The notes under the pieces: generated by a model
Database searches by the model: none
What the model saw: only the letters and a program-made list of their open reading frames with translations
What the model was told of the DNA's origin: nothing
DNA from: Panonychus citri
Taxonomy: Eukaryota; Arthropoda; Arachnida; Trombidiformes; Tetranychidae
Assembly: GCF_014898815.1 (NCBI RefSeq)
Contig: NW_026515508.1
Coordinates: forward strand, 62,001 to 126,000
Direction: 5' to 3'
DNA: 64,000 nt
Shown here: positions 1 through 11,055 of the stretch, one piece after another
How the letters are laid out: every line of letters starts with the position of its first letter
Numbering within the stretch: the first letter of the stretch is position 1
Position numbers and translations under genes: made by a program

Positions 1-1469
1 TAATAGTCATTACTTAAGAGTTAATTCAATCTAATAAATGATAATATTTGTTATCAGTTCAATGGTCATTTGTCTTCATTGTCATTCCCATGATGGTCAA
101 GTAAAAATCAAAAGGAGGTCCAGTATGAAGTCAAGGTGGGAAATACATTCAAAGGTATTCAGTTTATCCAGAAAGTTTCATCAATCTGATCAATATCTTG
201 TAAATGTTTACTTTCAATCAATTGTGATCATTAAGAAAATGATCAAACAAGATTAATTAATTGTGAAATTCTGATGGTTATCAATTAACTGCAATATTAG
301 ATTCCAAACAATTTATGAATTTAAATTACATCTACAATGCTCATTGTAATCAAATCTATTGATAATTTCACTACGAGTAGTTAGACATTTAATTATCCTT
401 GAAATTCAATTTCATTATAATGATTATCAATGTGAAGGTTAATCGTAATGATAATTGTTTTCATTATTAGCAACAATCAATTTCCAATGTTGAAGTATGA
501 ATCAAATAATCACAATAGGATTGAACCAACAACATTAACCAATTTAACTTTAATTGTAAAACCAAATGAGTTTTGTATTACTAAAGGAGCTTAAAGAAGA
601 CATAACAATTTAACTAATTGTGATATAATTTAAGAAAATTGTTTAATCAATATGATTGCATGGTAAACATTAATTTATAAACATGTATCTTAATCATGTT
701 AATCATTTGTGATTTAATAATCTAAATAAAAGTTAAGCTTAAGGATTTAACCTCTTATTATGTTGACAATTATAAGAGGGTTAATTAATTTTGGATTTGT
801 GTGATACATGAATTAACCTGATTGTAAAAGTGTTAATTAAGTTTACCAGGTTAATTTAGATTCCAAGACTGAATATAGCAGATAAATTCAACATCTTATT
901 CAAATGGAATCTGAAATTTTATCATGATTAACCTACCATGTAATCAGAGGTTTACTGAAGATGGAAATGAATAATCATCATCAAGTATTAATCAAAAAAA
1001 AGTGGGACAGTGTTGATGGTGGGGTGGGAAATAACCAAGCCCACCACACACACACATTATCATCAAATCCCTGAGTGTGTGTGTGTTTATATCAATATTT
1101 ATATTGAATTGGTTATAAAAAAGTAAAGTTGTTATTAGTTTAGTAAACATATTACATGGGGATTCATGATGATGGTTCTGATAAGTTGAAGGTGAAGTGA
1201 AAATCAACAAGAAAATTGAGAGTTACTTTAATGGGGGAGAGAGAGTTTTTTTCCACTGCCTTAAATTTACCCTGAGGGTAGATTGAAATGAAAAATTTAC
1301 AAGAAATAAGATTCTGGGTGATGATAAAACTATCCCTTTGGAAGATAATATTATTATCATCGTTATCACTATTGCACATGAATAGTTTACAAGGGTTAAC
1401 GTTATTATCATCATAGGAGGTGAAAGAGTGAAAGTGGGAATGAAAAATAAGAAAATAGTGCATATAAAT

Positions 1470-1473
<4 letters not shown>

Positions 1474-1507
<34 letters not shown>
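1474..1507. repeat. (GA)n microsatellite
   Basis: Uninterrupted AG dinucleotide run of 34 bp. It is one of many GA/CT arrays in the window. Confidence 0.95.
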
Positions 1508-1508
<1 letters not shown>

Positions 1509-2593
1509 AATCAAACAATCATAATGATAATGATAATGTTAGTTTAACGGTAGAAGGAAAAAAATAGTTACAATGATGAGATACATTGATATAACACTTT
1601 CATCCTCATCATCATTTGAGTTATGCTCTGTCAAGCAAAGGACATTTTCATCATCATGATAACTTTGAACATGTTTGAGTATTTATATTTGAACAGATAA
1701 ACATGATCATCATTGAAACTTAGTTGCAAGATGAAAATGAAGACAAGAAAATCATGATACAAATCATTGTATTCATATAAAAGTAATATGATTAGAGCCA
1801 TTTTAGTTTCAACAATTTACTTTATTCAGATCATTTTCCATGAACAAAGTGATGATGATCAGTCTATTCACAGATTCATGGCTGTTATTCAATCAAAATT
1901 GAATGAAAAGTTTATGGTTAATTGTTCAAGAAAAACAATATAATCAGAATCAAATGAATATAAAGGATGGTGATGATGAGACATAATAGGAAGAGAGAGA
2001 GAGAGAGAGTATGAAATAAGAATAGATTAAGATTAATATCAACCGATGCCAATGTAACCATTTAATTAAGATAATCCATTGGTTGATGGTTCATCAAGAA
2101 ATGATGATGAAGATAAACATAATGATGATGATACAATAAGAAACAATTTGGACAATCAAAAAAGGGAAAGAGAGAGAGAGAGAGAGAGAGTTGATGATGA
2201 AAGATGAGGATAAATGAGATTTATGTTTGTATTTCTTTTATTTTTTCATCTTCGTCCTTATTTGATGATTGGGAGAGAGAGAGAGCAAAACTAACTCATC
2301 CTCATCCTTTTGTCTGGTGATGATGATAATCAGTTCTCACTTTGCCACTGAAAATGGATTAGTCTTATTATCTTGGTTTTCAGGTTTTAGATTTAGATTA
2401 ACAGATTAATATGATTAATTGTTGAGAGTGTCTATTGATTGCTGATCAAATGTTTGTCTCTCTCAAGTTATAATTATCGGCGACTGATTAATCAGTAATT
2501 GTGATCAGAGATAATGATGATGGTAACAATTGATAATTTCTTTTGTAAGTTTAATCTTTATCTCTCTCTCTTTTTTATATATTTTCTGTTTCT

Positions 2594-2702
2594 GGTTCCG
2601 GTTTAATTTCCGTTTCTTTTGATTGAATTGAAAAGGTCCAATTGTGTCCAATTTAGTGTTGAATAGATGAAAAAATCAACCGGAACCGGATCAAGATGGC
2701 GA
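2594..2702. promoter_or_regulatory. Promoter-like patch: ETS-type inverted repeat plus YY1-like site
   Basis: GGTTCCGGTT at 2594-2603 is repeated in inverted form as AACCGGAACC at 2678-2687. The second copy contains an ETS-type CCGGAA core. Directly after it, CAAGATGGCGA (2692-2702) closely matches the YY1/Pleiohomeotic consensus. Such clusters are typical of housekeeping core promoters and stand out in this AT-rich spacer. No first exon is recognised on either side, so the regulated gene is unknown. Confidence 0.3.
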
Positions 2703-3854
2703 AAATTATGAGGAAAAAAAAAGTTTATTACCTTTTCAGTTGATTAAGGTGATGATTGTAAGTAATTAATGAGTCATCATAATGAAAATTACAATAAAAT
2801 GCCCTCAGGGCATGTAAATTGTTTGGCAACTTTTTTTTTGTTTGCCTGATTGAAGTTAATTTAACTTTTGTAGTCAATGTTTGATTATCATCACTTAATT
2901 AATGTAAATTGTTATCAAAACAAAATCATCATGTTGCTGTTATTAAGACAATTACCAGTAAATGAGTTGATTGTTTACCATTTTATCATATTGATTGTGT
3001 TTGTGTGTGTTTGTTAATATCAATTGGTTGTTGATTGTTGATTAATTTGATTGTGATCGTGTCTTGATGGTGATTAAGATTCAAGATTTACTCATTTCAA
3101 TTGTTAACCTTTATTGTGCCAGGAAACTTGATGAGAAAGTAATCAATTGTTGATTAGATTTAGATATTCATTGGAATTTTTTTCTTCTTCTTCGTCATCC
3201 TTTTCATCATTATAAGATCCAAGGGGTAAAGGATGAGGAAGATGAAGAAAGAAAATTCTGGTTTCCATGGTTACTCAAAATCTCGAGGTTCTTGACTTGT
3301 GTGTTGATTATAACTATCGATTGATGTTCAGAACTTTTTTCTTCTTCTTCTTTATCTTTGCCCTTTTCTGATGATGATGATGATGATGATGATAAAGATG
3401 ATAACAATAATGATGATAATGGCGATTTGAAAAGATGCTGTGACCTGTGTTAATCAAAAACAACGAGAGTTAATCATTAAGATGAAAATACAAACCAAAT
3501 TGAATCAATGTAACAATGAATGATTATTAGCACCATGTAATCAGAAATAGGAAACTATTTACCATGAAAATGTGGATTCGATGAAATTTAGAACAAAAAA
3601 AAGAGAGAATAGTTCTAATTAGGATTTTTAGGAATTTTCTCTTTTGACAAAATATTAATTGTTGTAGAATTTTTTGTTCATCATGTGTATCACAATTGGA
3701 TTTATTTTCATTGTTATTGTTCATGATGATGATCAGTTTTCATGATGACAAAACTAGTGTAAGGATGAAAATGTTCAGGATAAAGATTATGATGAAGATG
3801 AAATAAAATCTCATTGGTTTCAAGTCCAATGAATTCGGGTTATTCTGATTTTTT

Positions 3855-3856
<2 letters not shown>

Positions 3857-3899
<43 letters not shown>
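3857..3899. repeat. (CT)n microsatellite
   Basis: A 43-bp CT run. It creates a spurious Leu-Ser-rich open frame. Confidence 0.95.
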
Positions 3900-3903
<4 letters not shown>

Positions 3904-4574
3904 CCATGCAACTCCCATGTATTTATCTTCCTCTTTCCCTTTATTTGCTTCATCATCAAACTCATAATTCTCAATAAAAAAGGTTCTAATGGTTTCTTTA
4001 TTCTTGATAGAGAAGAAGAAAAAAATAACTATGAAGATTCTAAGACAAATCGAAAATCATCTCATGGCCAGAATATTATTCTAATCATTAATTCATGATG
4101 ATAAACATGAATCTGAATCTTAGGATGATCAGAATACTCAACCTGGGGCATAAGCATGATTACTCTTCACTTGGTAATGGGTGAAAAAAAATCAATGAAA
4201 ATGCTTCCGACTGGAAACATTATCATTCATTATTTATCACCATGATAATAATATTTACTATATATTATTACCTTTATCATTGGAAAAGTTGAGCTGCAAA
4301 AATACAACAATTTTTATAAATTCTTGTAAAATTTTCCATTTGTTTATTCATGATGTTTCCATGATGTTTTCACATCTGATTAATCTCCATGTTTACAGTA
4401 CGTGTACATAAATCTCTGTTTATGGTTGAAATCATGAGTAAAAACAGGGAATGAATAAAGAAACTTTGAAATTCAATCTGCGAACAATTTGTTATTCTGG
4501 TTTTGCAAACTCTTTTTGAATATGGTCAGTAAGAAATGACCAATATCACAACTCAGGCTCCAGGGAAAATTTTC

Positions 4575-4599
4575 AGAGAGAGAGAGAGAGAGAGAGAGA
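4575..4599. repeat. (GA)n microsatellite
   Basis: AG dinucleotide run of about 25 bp in the spacer upstream of the retrotransposon. Confidence 0.95.
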
Positions 4600-5465
4600 A
4601 AATCCTTCATCTCAGAACTTTTTTCTACACCAAAATTCATCAATGAAAATACTCAAATTTCATACGAATCTGAGATTGGAATAAATCATATTCTTTCAAA
4701 TTAACGAACAATTTATCAAATTGTTTCAATCTCATATTCTAATTGTTAATTATAATCATTATCATTATAATACTTCGATACTAAATTTCAAGGAGAAATA
4801 CAATCATTTCTTTCAACAATTAATTCTAATTGTTACACTTAATCATAATAAATGTACACAGAAAAAGAGAGAAAGAGGCGAAAAAAAAGAACACATAGAA
4901 AAAGAACTATTATTCTATTCTTTTCACAAGAGATTCTAAAATAATCTATTGTTTAAAGAGAATTCAATTAATTTCCATGATTAGAATAATTAAATTGATT
5001 GTTATTCGAAAAGTAAAAAAAAAGATTAACTCATTCAGCGAACTGAAGGTTAACTAAAGAACCAAAAGGTGTCGCTTGAATCGAAGGAAAAATTGAGTCG
5101 ATGTGTTTTGGTGAATGTTGAATTTTTGATTCTCCTGAATAAATTGTGATTAAAATATTGAAACTTAATTTTTAGTGATTAAATTTACGTTCTTTGTGTC
5201 CCCCAGAGGAAGAGCTTCTTGACGATATAAGGTAAGAAAATATTACTCCGGTTTAAATGATAAAAATAACCCTTTTCATAGTAGGGTGAGGCGAACAGAA
5301 TAAAATGGAGAACAATGTATAGGCTAACATCGAGTGTAAACTTCCGCCCGTTAACTCACAAACGGAAGTTACTAATCTTATATCAAGAGATAAAATTATC
5401 ACTAATATAACCTTTTCATTACATTTTCTCATTTTCAAATAAACCAGGTAATTTTCAAATCAATC

Positions 5466-7175
5466 ATGGAGAAAAGCGATTTGGATAAATTCATCAAACG
5501 GGTTAATACGAAAATACCAACAAGAAAAGACTGGATGGCCGAAATAGCCACCATTCCGCTGAAGGATCTAATTGACATGACAGATAAAATCACGTTGATA
5601 TCAAAGGATTTGAAAGAAGGAAAAATAGTGTTAAGAAAAGTATTCATTTCGAAAATCTCTCATATAATCTCGTACATGAAAGACAACCCAGCCTTGGTTC
5701 ATTTGACGTCAGAGGAAAAAGAAAAGATTAAAAATTTGGCTTCAGACCTTTCGATCATCACACCTCCAGTAGCTATAAGCGAAGGTCGACAGACTAGAGC
5801 TTATTCTGGAGCTTCAAGTGACAGATCATCGGTAACAAGCAGATTAAATAAATCAAGGGAAAAAGCAAATACTTCGAACCGAGGAGAAAATCCGGGAAAC
5901 GACACTTTATCGACAAACTCGATAGACTTTATGAACACAGGTGCTCTGCAAATACCGGCAGAATTGCAAAACCCTCAACAAATCGAGATGGGGGAGCCAA
6001 TAGGCTCTTCAACCCCTAGAGAAGGTGAAGCAAATGCCCAAAACACAGTAATTGAGGTAACTAAAGTAGTTGGTCAACCGGAAGAAAGAGCTCAGGAGAT
6101 TGTTATTGAGCCAATACCGTCAACATCGAAGGTGACAACTGAAGTAAAAAGGATAGACATGGAATCAACCAAAGGTTCAGAAATCTCAGACACTTCGATC
6201 GAAGATGATATTCCGAGTATTGAAGGTCTGGAAATGGTAGAAAAAGTTATGGACTCGCCACCGAGAAATCCACTTAAGAGAAAATTTGGCTCGATTGATC
6301 TTCACAGAGAGACGATTAAAGTCAGACTGGATAAGACAAGGAAGATTAAAAAAGTTTTCCACAGAGTTGAAGAGAAACCGATTCCGAACTCTTGGAAACC
6401 GTGGTCATCAACACTCATGGACCCATTAATCTTGGTCACCCATAGTTCAATTCCTCCGATAAAACTAATGTCGGAAATTTCCCAGGCTCTAAAATCAAAA
6501 GCTCTTGAAGCTTTTCCGGCAAAGATAATAAAAGGAAGGGACGCTATTAGGGTTGTATGCTCTGATCTCCAGGACATACAACTAGCAAAGTCTTCCTTAC
6601 TGGCCTGGAATTGTGATCTTGATATTAGAAATCCGAGCTGCTTTGATCCGAAAGTCAAACTTTCAAAAATCCCTTTCAACATAGAAACGGACGAGCAAGC
6701 AACGGCTTTAGTAGACAGACTAATGATTCAAAATGGTGCTGGTGGTAAAGGAAATTGGTCCTTTTCCATGCGCTTCGCTTCCAAACAGCAAAATCGAACT
6801 GATATTGTCATAAACGTCTCACCTCGTATACGTGATTTCATCCAGGAGAGAAGAGGAAAGTTCTTCTTCGATTTTAAAGAGATTATGGTTGTAGACTATT
6901 TTCACGTGAGCCTTTGCTATCGATGCTTTTCATATGACCACTCGGGTCGAACTTGTAAGAATCAAATCTGCTGCAGATATTGCTCAGGCTCTCACGATGG
7001 TAAAACTTGCGGCGTTAAATTCAACCAAAACGCTTACAGATGCGATGTATGCAAAAGAAAAGGGAGAGAAGAAAACCACACACCGTTCGACTGGGATTGC
7101 CCAGAGTATCAACGTCGTTTGAAACATGCAATTCAACTCATTAATTACGATTATCAATGGATAATAAGAGAGTAA
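5466..7175 (+). CDS. LINE ORF1: Gag-like nucleic-acid-binding protein with CCHC zinc knuckles
   Basis: A 569-aa protein. Residues 1-280 are hydrophilic and low in complexity, with Ser/Thr/Glu-rich stretches. The middle (about 300-480) resembles the structured core of LINE ORF1/Gag-like proteins. The C-terminus has a cysteine/histidine array: CYRCFSYDHSGRTC at 484-497 is a C-x2-C-x4-H-x4-C knuckle. A second follows at about 503-515 (C-x2-C-x3-H-x4-C), and a third, looser C-x2-C...H...C group begins near 526. Proteins of this kind coat the element RNA and chaperone nucleic acid during target-primed reverse transcription. The start is the first Met of the frame; a short 5' UTR precedes it. The absence of any frameshift or stop suggests a recent insertion. 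The family assignment rests on the knuckle pattern and on the adjacent ORF2. Confidence 0.85.
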   Translation: MEKSDLDKFIKRVNTKIPTRKDWMAEIATIPLKDLIDMTDKITLISKDLKEGKIVLRKVFISKISHIISYMKDNPALVHLTSEEKEKIKNLASDLSIITPPVAISEGRQTRAYSGASSDRSSVTSRLNKSREKANTSNRGENPGNDTLSTNSIDFMNTGALQIPAELQNPQQIEMGEPIGSSTPREGEANAQNTVIEVTKVVGQPEERAQEIVIEPIPSTSKVTTEVKRIDMESTKGSEISDTSIEDDIPSIEGLEMVEKVMDSPPRNPLKRKFGSIDLHRETIKVRLDKTRKIKKVFHRVEEKPIPNSWKPWSSTLMDPLILVTHSSIPPIKLMSEISQALKSKALEAFPAKIIKGRDAIRVVCSDLQDIQLAKSSLLAWNCDLDIRNPSCFDPKVKLSKIPFNIETDEQATALVDRLMIQNGAGGKGNWSFSMRFASKQQNRTDIVINVSPRIRDFIQERRGKFFFDFKEIMVVDYFHVSLCYRCFSYDHSGRTCKNQICCRYCSGSHDGKTCGVKFNQNAYRCDVCKRKGREENHTPFDWDCPEYQRRLKHAIQLINYDYQWIIRE

Positions 7176-7536
7176 AAAAAAAAAAGAGAGAATAATAACA
7201 AGTTCTAAACCCACTGAACGGTCCTCTCCATGTTCTGAATAATTCATTATACACCGTTCTACATGATCTTTTACCCCTTCGCATTAACAAAAATAATGAC
7301 GAAAACATCACTGCCTCCCCCCTTTTTACAATACTGATTAATCACTCATACTGAGTCTCCAGAGCCCTCAGTCAATTGCGTCCCTACTTTTGTACCTTTT
7401 TAAACATTGTCTTCATACCTTTTTAAAACTCCCGCAAGTAAATAAAAATCAAAAGATCTGAACCAACGACCAGAGCGCTCTCATCAGCGTGAACTTGTTA
7501 TTTGTTTTCTATCATCACATTTGAAAGTAAAATAAA

Positions 7537-10500
7537 TTGAAAATGTTTTTAAATTTCATTCATTGGAATATTCATAAATCATGGTCAAAAATGGACCTAA
7601 TCATTAACTCCTTTACATCATCCGATACAATAGTGTCGGTAAATGAAGTATCAGCCAAATGGATTGCATTCCAAATAAATGATTTAACCGATCGGATCGA
7701 ATCAGGTCAGAGTATAAACTCTAAACTAAAAGTGAAAGACCAGTTTGTAGTCATCAACGGTGAAACGTGTCTGGTAATTCCGGAGAAGACAAAATGGACA
7801 AATATGAACATCCAGATTCCAGACACCGTAGGAGTTAAGATTTTTATACGGAATAAGCAATATGTGATCATCTCAGCGTACAGACGCCACTCGGATAGAC
7901 TCTACCTGTTGAAACTGGACTCATATTTGAAAGAGATCAGATCTCCGGTCATTCTCTGTGGAGACTTAAACATGGAAAATCATCTCTGGTCCCCAAGGGA
8001 AGAAAAATACAATCAATTAGGAGAACAAATTTTCGGTGACAACTTTAAATCGGCTCACTTTCCTTTGATAGAAAACTTCACCTACCAAAGTGGTGACATC
8101 AGATCGTTCATAGATTGCCAAATCATGACAAAGGAATGGATCATAGCCGATTCTAAAGTAATTGACACGAAATCCGATCACAACATCTTAAAAATGAAAG
8201 TGTTGCCGGTAAATGGATCGAGCATTCAGTCGAGATGGTTTCTCAAGTTTAAAATAAAGGAAATCGAGCTGGAAAAAACGAGACAGGATGTACCTATCAG
8301 CGGGGAATCATCTTTGGTCAAAGACATTAAGAAGGTCATAAACTTCCCGAGGAGAAATGGAAAGTGGCTGAATCTGACAGAATCTGTAATTTCCAAGAGT
8401 CTCCGACGGCTTATGAGAAAAACGAATGACAGAGGAAAAATTAAATTGTCGAGATCGAAGAAGAGTGATTTCAACCCGAAAAACGGTAAACAAGCCAACA
8501 TTTGGAAGTTAATAAAAAACCTGAGATCCGAGACGAAACAAATGGTTATACAAGATGTAGACCTTAAAGGCAAATACTCACAGTCAATAGCAGCTTACCT
8601 GGAAAAATTCTCGACGAATAAACCGAAAATGTCTGAAAGTATCACCGAATACCATCGAGGAAAAATGGAGGAGGAAGAATGGATTCAGTTATGTAAAGAC
8701 ATGAAGCTTTTTAAATCATCCCTACAGTCGGATGGATTCACCGCAAAGCAGTGGTCAAGATTTTTCGAGATGAACATGGCAAATATAAAAAATATTCTAA
8801 GCAGGATTTTCGATGTTTCCCACGTTCCCGAAGCTCTGCGAGTGATGGGTGGAGGATTTGTTCCGAAGGCGAACTCAGAGAAGGTTCGGATGATTAAATC
8901 GCCAAATTTTCTATTTAAATGTGTAGATAAGATCATCAGCTATCGTCTTATTTCATTATGTGACCATTACCTGCTCCAAGATTCGCAATTTGCCTTCACT
9001 AGTGACTCGAACAGAGAGAAATTGGTACTGAAAATGACCTTTCAGGTAAACTGGTCCACCACTCGAATATTAACCTTAGACGTGAAAGCGGCTTTTGACA
9101 CAGTCGACCTGTCAACATTGGTAGAAAACCTGGAGAGGAAAGACAAATCGCTGGCAGGATTAGTGAAATCATTCAGTGGAAGACGTTGGATCAAAATAGT
9201 AAACGAGAAAAAAGAAAAATTCGCTTCAGAGGAAATAGGAACTCCGCAAGGGTCGGCATCGGGTCCACTCTTATATATTCTAGCTCTGGACAGTGCCCTG
9301 AGGAAACTCAGACAGAGGAAGGTGGAGATAAAAGCCTACGCCGATGATGTGGTAATCTTCATGTCTTTGGTGGAAGAAGAACGGTCAACAGTCAAGGAGA
9401 TCAGCCATCACTTCAAGGAGATTGGGCTGGAATTAAATGAGGAGAAGACAACGAGCCATTCGAGAGATTTTAATAAGCTGATATTCGTCGGTTACAAATT
9501 TTTCATACCTTTCAGGTACACGAAGGTTAGAGACTTCGTGGATAAGCTGTTCTTCGACCAACTGGCTAGATTCAAATGCTCGCGGAGAACCCTCTCATTT
9601 CTACCTCGTAAGATAAAAAGAATGATGATGACAAATGTAATCTACCCAAACCTGAGAAAAATAGGTTATTCCTTTTTCCTGGAGCCCAAAAAGATCTTCA
9701 TGCAAACATTTAACCTGTTAAATAAATGCGTGTCGATTCTTGAACAAGGAACATATTCAGGTTCAATGGTTTGGTGTTTCTACGGGATTCCTCATATCCT
9801 GGAAATACTTTGGATGGAAGCGTTAAATTTCTCGATGAAGAATGAATCGACAATCCATGAGGACTACAAGTTTACCCTGGAACCACCGCTGGAAGAGACA
9901 TCGAGACTGGAAAAGAGGAAACTCATGGATCGTTTTGTGGAGACGGAATATACGATGTCGATTGAATACTATGTAAACGATGAGAATTTAAACATTGGAG
10001 TCGGGCCTTTTAACCTAAACGTTTTCCAGTTCAAAAATTCAACTCAATGGGACAATTATCTCTTCTTCATCCAGGCTCAATTAGAATTCATGAAAATTGA
10101 AAAAGAAAACATCATAATAGTTATTCCCAATAACCTGAAACTGAATCCGAACTCGGAATCGCTTTATGTGGCGGACGCTTTCTCGATAATGTCCAAGTAT
10201 AAATCATATAGTTGGCATTGGACATATGGAGAGACCATAAACTATGAATTCACTTCAAAACGTAGGACAATTATCAATAACCAATGGCTTTCAACGAACA
10301 CTTGGAGAAAAGAAATCAAGTGGAGGATAAGACAAAGATTAACAAATTGGTTGGCGGATGAAGAGGACGTGATCAGTAAATTATTCCCAAACCAGAACTC
10401 ACTGTTCAGTGAGTGGGGCTTCGCTGGAAAATCGTCTTTCTGGCAAACAACCAAAGAGTTCAGGACGAGATACTTGAGATACAACAACTTCAAATGCTGC

Positions 10501-10692
10501 CCAGGCGAAAAACACCACCCGTACACCTGTGAATGGAACATTAAATACGCGGCAGTCGATTTAGGAGAGTCGGTGGCCTTTCCAAAAGGATTTAAATTAG
10601 ACGAAAACAATGTCGATATTTATTTAAGATTGTTAAATCACATCAGAGTGACCTTAGGGGAGGCGAGAAGATCCAATGATATATGTATTTGA
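7537..10692 (+). CDS. LINE ORF2: apurinic-like endonuclease and reverse transcriptase
   Basis: A 1051-aa polyprotein. Residues 1-225 are an exonuclease-endonuclease-phosphatase domain: HWNI near 9-12, GDLN at 142-145 followed by HLW, and SDHN at 213-216. This nicks target DNA. The reverse transcriptase spans about 430-700: LDVKAAFDTV (about 513-522) carries the first catalytic Asp, GTPQGSASGP (568-577) is the conserved RT4-5 motif, and YADD (601-604) is the active site. All are intact. After about 790, a stretch ending in YSWHWTYGE has the look of an RNase H fold, but I see no convincing catalytic Asp/Glu set. A Cys-Cys-His-Cys cluster (CCPGEKHHPYTC) lies near the C-terminus, as in many R1/I-type ORF2s. 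The ORF begins 361 bp after the ORF1 stop. Confidence 0.92.
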   Translation: MKMFLNFIHWNIHKSWSKMDLIINSFTSSDTIVSVNEVSAKWIAFQINDLTDRIESGQSINSKLKVKDQFVVINGETCLVIPEKTKWTNMNIQIPDTVGVKIFIRNKQYVIISAYRRHSDRLYLLKLDSYLKEIRSPVILCGDLNMENHLWSPREEKYNQLGEQIFGDNFKSAHFPLIENFTYQSGDIRSFIDCQIMTKEWIIADSKVIDTKSDHNILKMKVLPVNGSSIQSRWFLKFKIKEIELEKTRQDVPISGESSLVKDIKKVINFPRRNGKWLNLTESVISKSLRRLMRKTNDRGKIKLSRSKKSDFNPKNGKQANIWKLIKNLRSETKQMVIQDVDLKGKYSQSIAAYLEKFSTNKPKMSESITEYHRGKMEEEEWIQLCKDMKLFKSSLQSDGFTAKQWSRFFEMNMANIKNILSRIFDVSHVPEALRVMGGGFVPKANSEKVRMIKSPNFLFKCVDKIISYRLISLCDHYLLQDSQFAFTSDSNREKLVLKMTFQVNWSTTRILTLDVKAAFDTVDLSTLVENLERKDKSLAGLVKSFSGRRWIKIVNEKKEKFASEEIGTPQGSASGPLLYILALDSALRKLRQRKVEIKAYADDVVIFMSLVEEERSTVKEISHHFKEIGLELNEEKTTSHSRDFNKLIFVGYKFFIPFRYTKVRDFVDKLFFDQLARFKCSRRTLSFLPRKIKRMMMTNVIYPNLRKIGYSFFLEPKKIFMQTFNLLNKCVSILEQGTYSGSMVWCFYGIPHILEILWMEALNFSMKNESTIHEDYKFTLEPPLEETSRLEKRKLMDRFVETEYTMSIEYYVNDENLNIGVGPFNLNVFQFKNSTQWDNYLFFIQAQLEFMKIEKENIIIVIPNNLKLNPNSESLYVADAFSIMSKYKSYSWHWTYGETINYEFTSKRRTIINNQWLSTNTWRKEIKWRIRQRLTNWLADEEDVISKLFPNQNSLFSEWGFAGKSSFWQTTKEFRTRYLRYNNFKCCPGEKHHPYTCEWNIKYAAVDLGESVAFPKGFKLDENNVDIYLRLLNHIRVTLGEARRSNDICI

Positions 10693-10782
10693 TTCAAAGA
10701 ATCATCACCTAATTTTCCTTTTCCCACTCCATTGTACTCCAATCCTATCTTTTCCCTATTGTACGGTAGTCGCAACCGGATA

Positions 10783-10802
10783 CGATGAATTTTAATTCAT
10801 CG
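10783..10802 (+). other. Hairpin in LINE 3' UTR
   Basis: CGATGAATT, a two-base spacer, then AATTCATCG form a perfect 9-bp stem 90 bp after the ORF2 stop. LINEs often use 3' UTR structures for recognition by their own reverse transcriptase. That role here is inference. Confidence 0.5.
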
Positions 10803-10832
10803 GTGCCTCCCCTGAGGTCGCTGTCAAATCTA

Positions 10833-10841
10833 AGAATAAAG
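10833..10841. repeat. Left 9-bp target-site duplication of the MULE
   Basis: AGAATAAAG lies immediately outside the left terminal inverted repeat and recurs exactly at 15455-15463, immediately outside the right one. Nine bases is the characteristic duplication length of Mutator-like transposases. Confidence 0.93.
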
Positions 10842-10869
10842 ACAGAAAGCTACAGCTCAAACGGCTCCC
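10842..10869 (+). repeat. MULE left terminal inverted repeat
   Basis: Begins ACAGAAAGCTACAGCTCAAA and ends CGGCTCCC. It matches the reverse complement of 15427-15454 at 24 of 28 positions, with differences at positions 4, 5, 12 and 22. The adjoining subterminal sequence has two small hairpins, AGCAT/ATGCT at 10884-10898 and TAGCCAT/ATGGCTA at 10910-10926. Confidence 0.92.
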
Positions 10870-11055
10870 TCCAATCACAATCGAGCATCACTAATGCTAT
10901 GGTAACGTGTAGCCATATGATGGCTAGAAATGATAATTGTTTTGAATTAATACAATTGAATTAGAATTATTATTTTGATAATACTTTACCAATTAACTAT
11001 AAAGTTTTTGTTTAATTAAATATATAACCTTATAATTTCACTTGTTTGGATCAAC

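Larger units (their letters stand above)
1..5190. other. AT-rich non-coding region with (GA)n/(CT)n and TGATGA tracts
   Basis: I find no convincing coding exon here. Every open frame is short and made of simple-sequence translation such as Leu-Ser or Ser runs. The stretch holds several (GA)n/(CT)n microsatellites (about 1474-1507, 2168-2190, 3857-3899, 4575-4599), many ATGATGATG/CATCATCAT tracts and AATTGTTAAT-like words. One patch at 2594-2702 resembles a promoter and is listed separately. It could be intergenic or an intron of a gene lying outside the window; the sequence does not decide. Confidence 0.6.
5190..10832 (+). mobile_element. Non-LTR retrotransposon (LINE, I/jockey/R1-like), two intact ORFs
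   Basis: The element has the two-ORF plan of I/jockey-group LINEs: a Gag-like zinc-knuckle ORF1 (5466-7175), then an endonuclease/reverse-transcriptase ORF2 (7537-10692). Both are open throughout and no LTRs are seen. The left edge is estimated from the shift to higher-GC sequence near the C-rich motif at about 5200; no target-site duplication was found, so it may lie anywhere from about 5030 to 5230. A 5' UTR hairpin pairs AACTTCCG with CGGAAGTT near 5343-5376. The 3' UTR runs at least to 10832 and contains a 9-bp-stem hairpin. It has no long poly(A) tail. An AATAAA lies at 10835-10840, inside the MULE target duplication, so the LINE may originally have extended past the MULE. Confidence 0.85.

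Noticed and set aside
1164..1514. Leu-Ser-rich open frames around the (GA)n tract
   Set aside because: They are translations of a dinucleotide repeat plus AT-rich sequence, with no domain or splice support.
5232..5448. Possible intron in the LINE 5' UTR (AAG|GTAAGA to ACCAG)
   Set aside because: The signals are reasonable, but retrotransposons replicate through RNA and would lose an intron; no evidence beyond the dinucleotides.
10242..10610. 122-aa antisense frame within LINE ORF2
   Set aside because: Shadow of ORF2 with no recognisable features.
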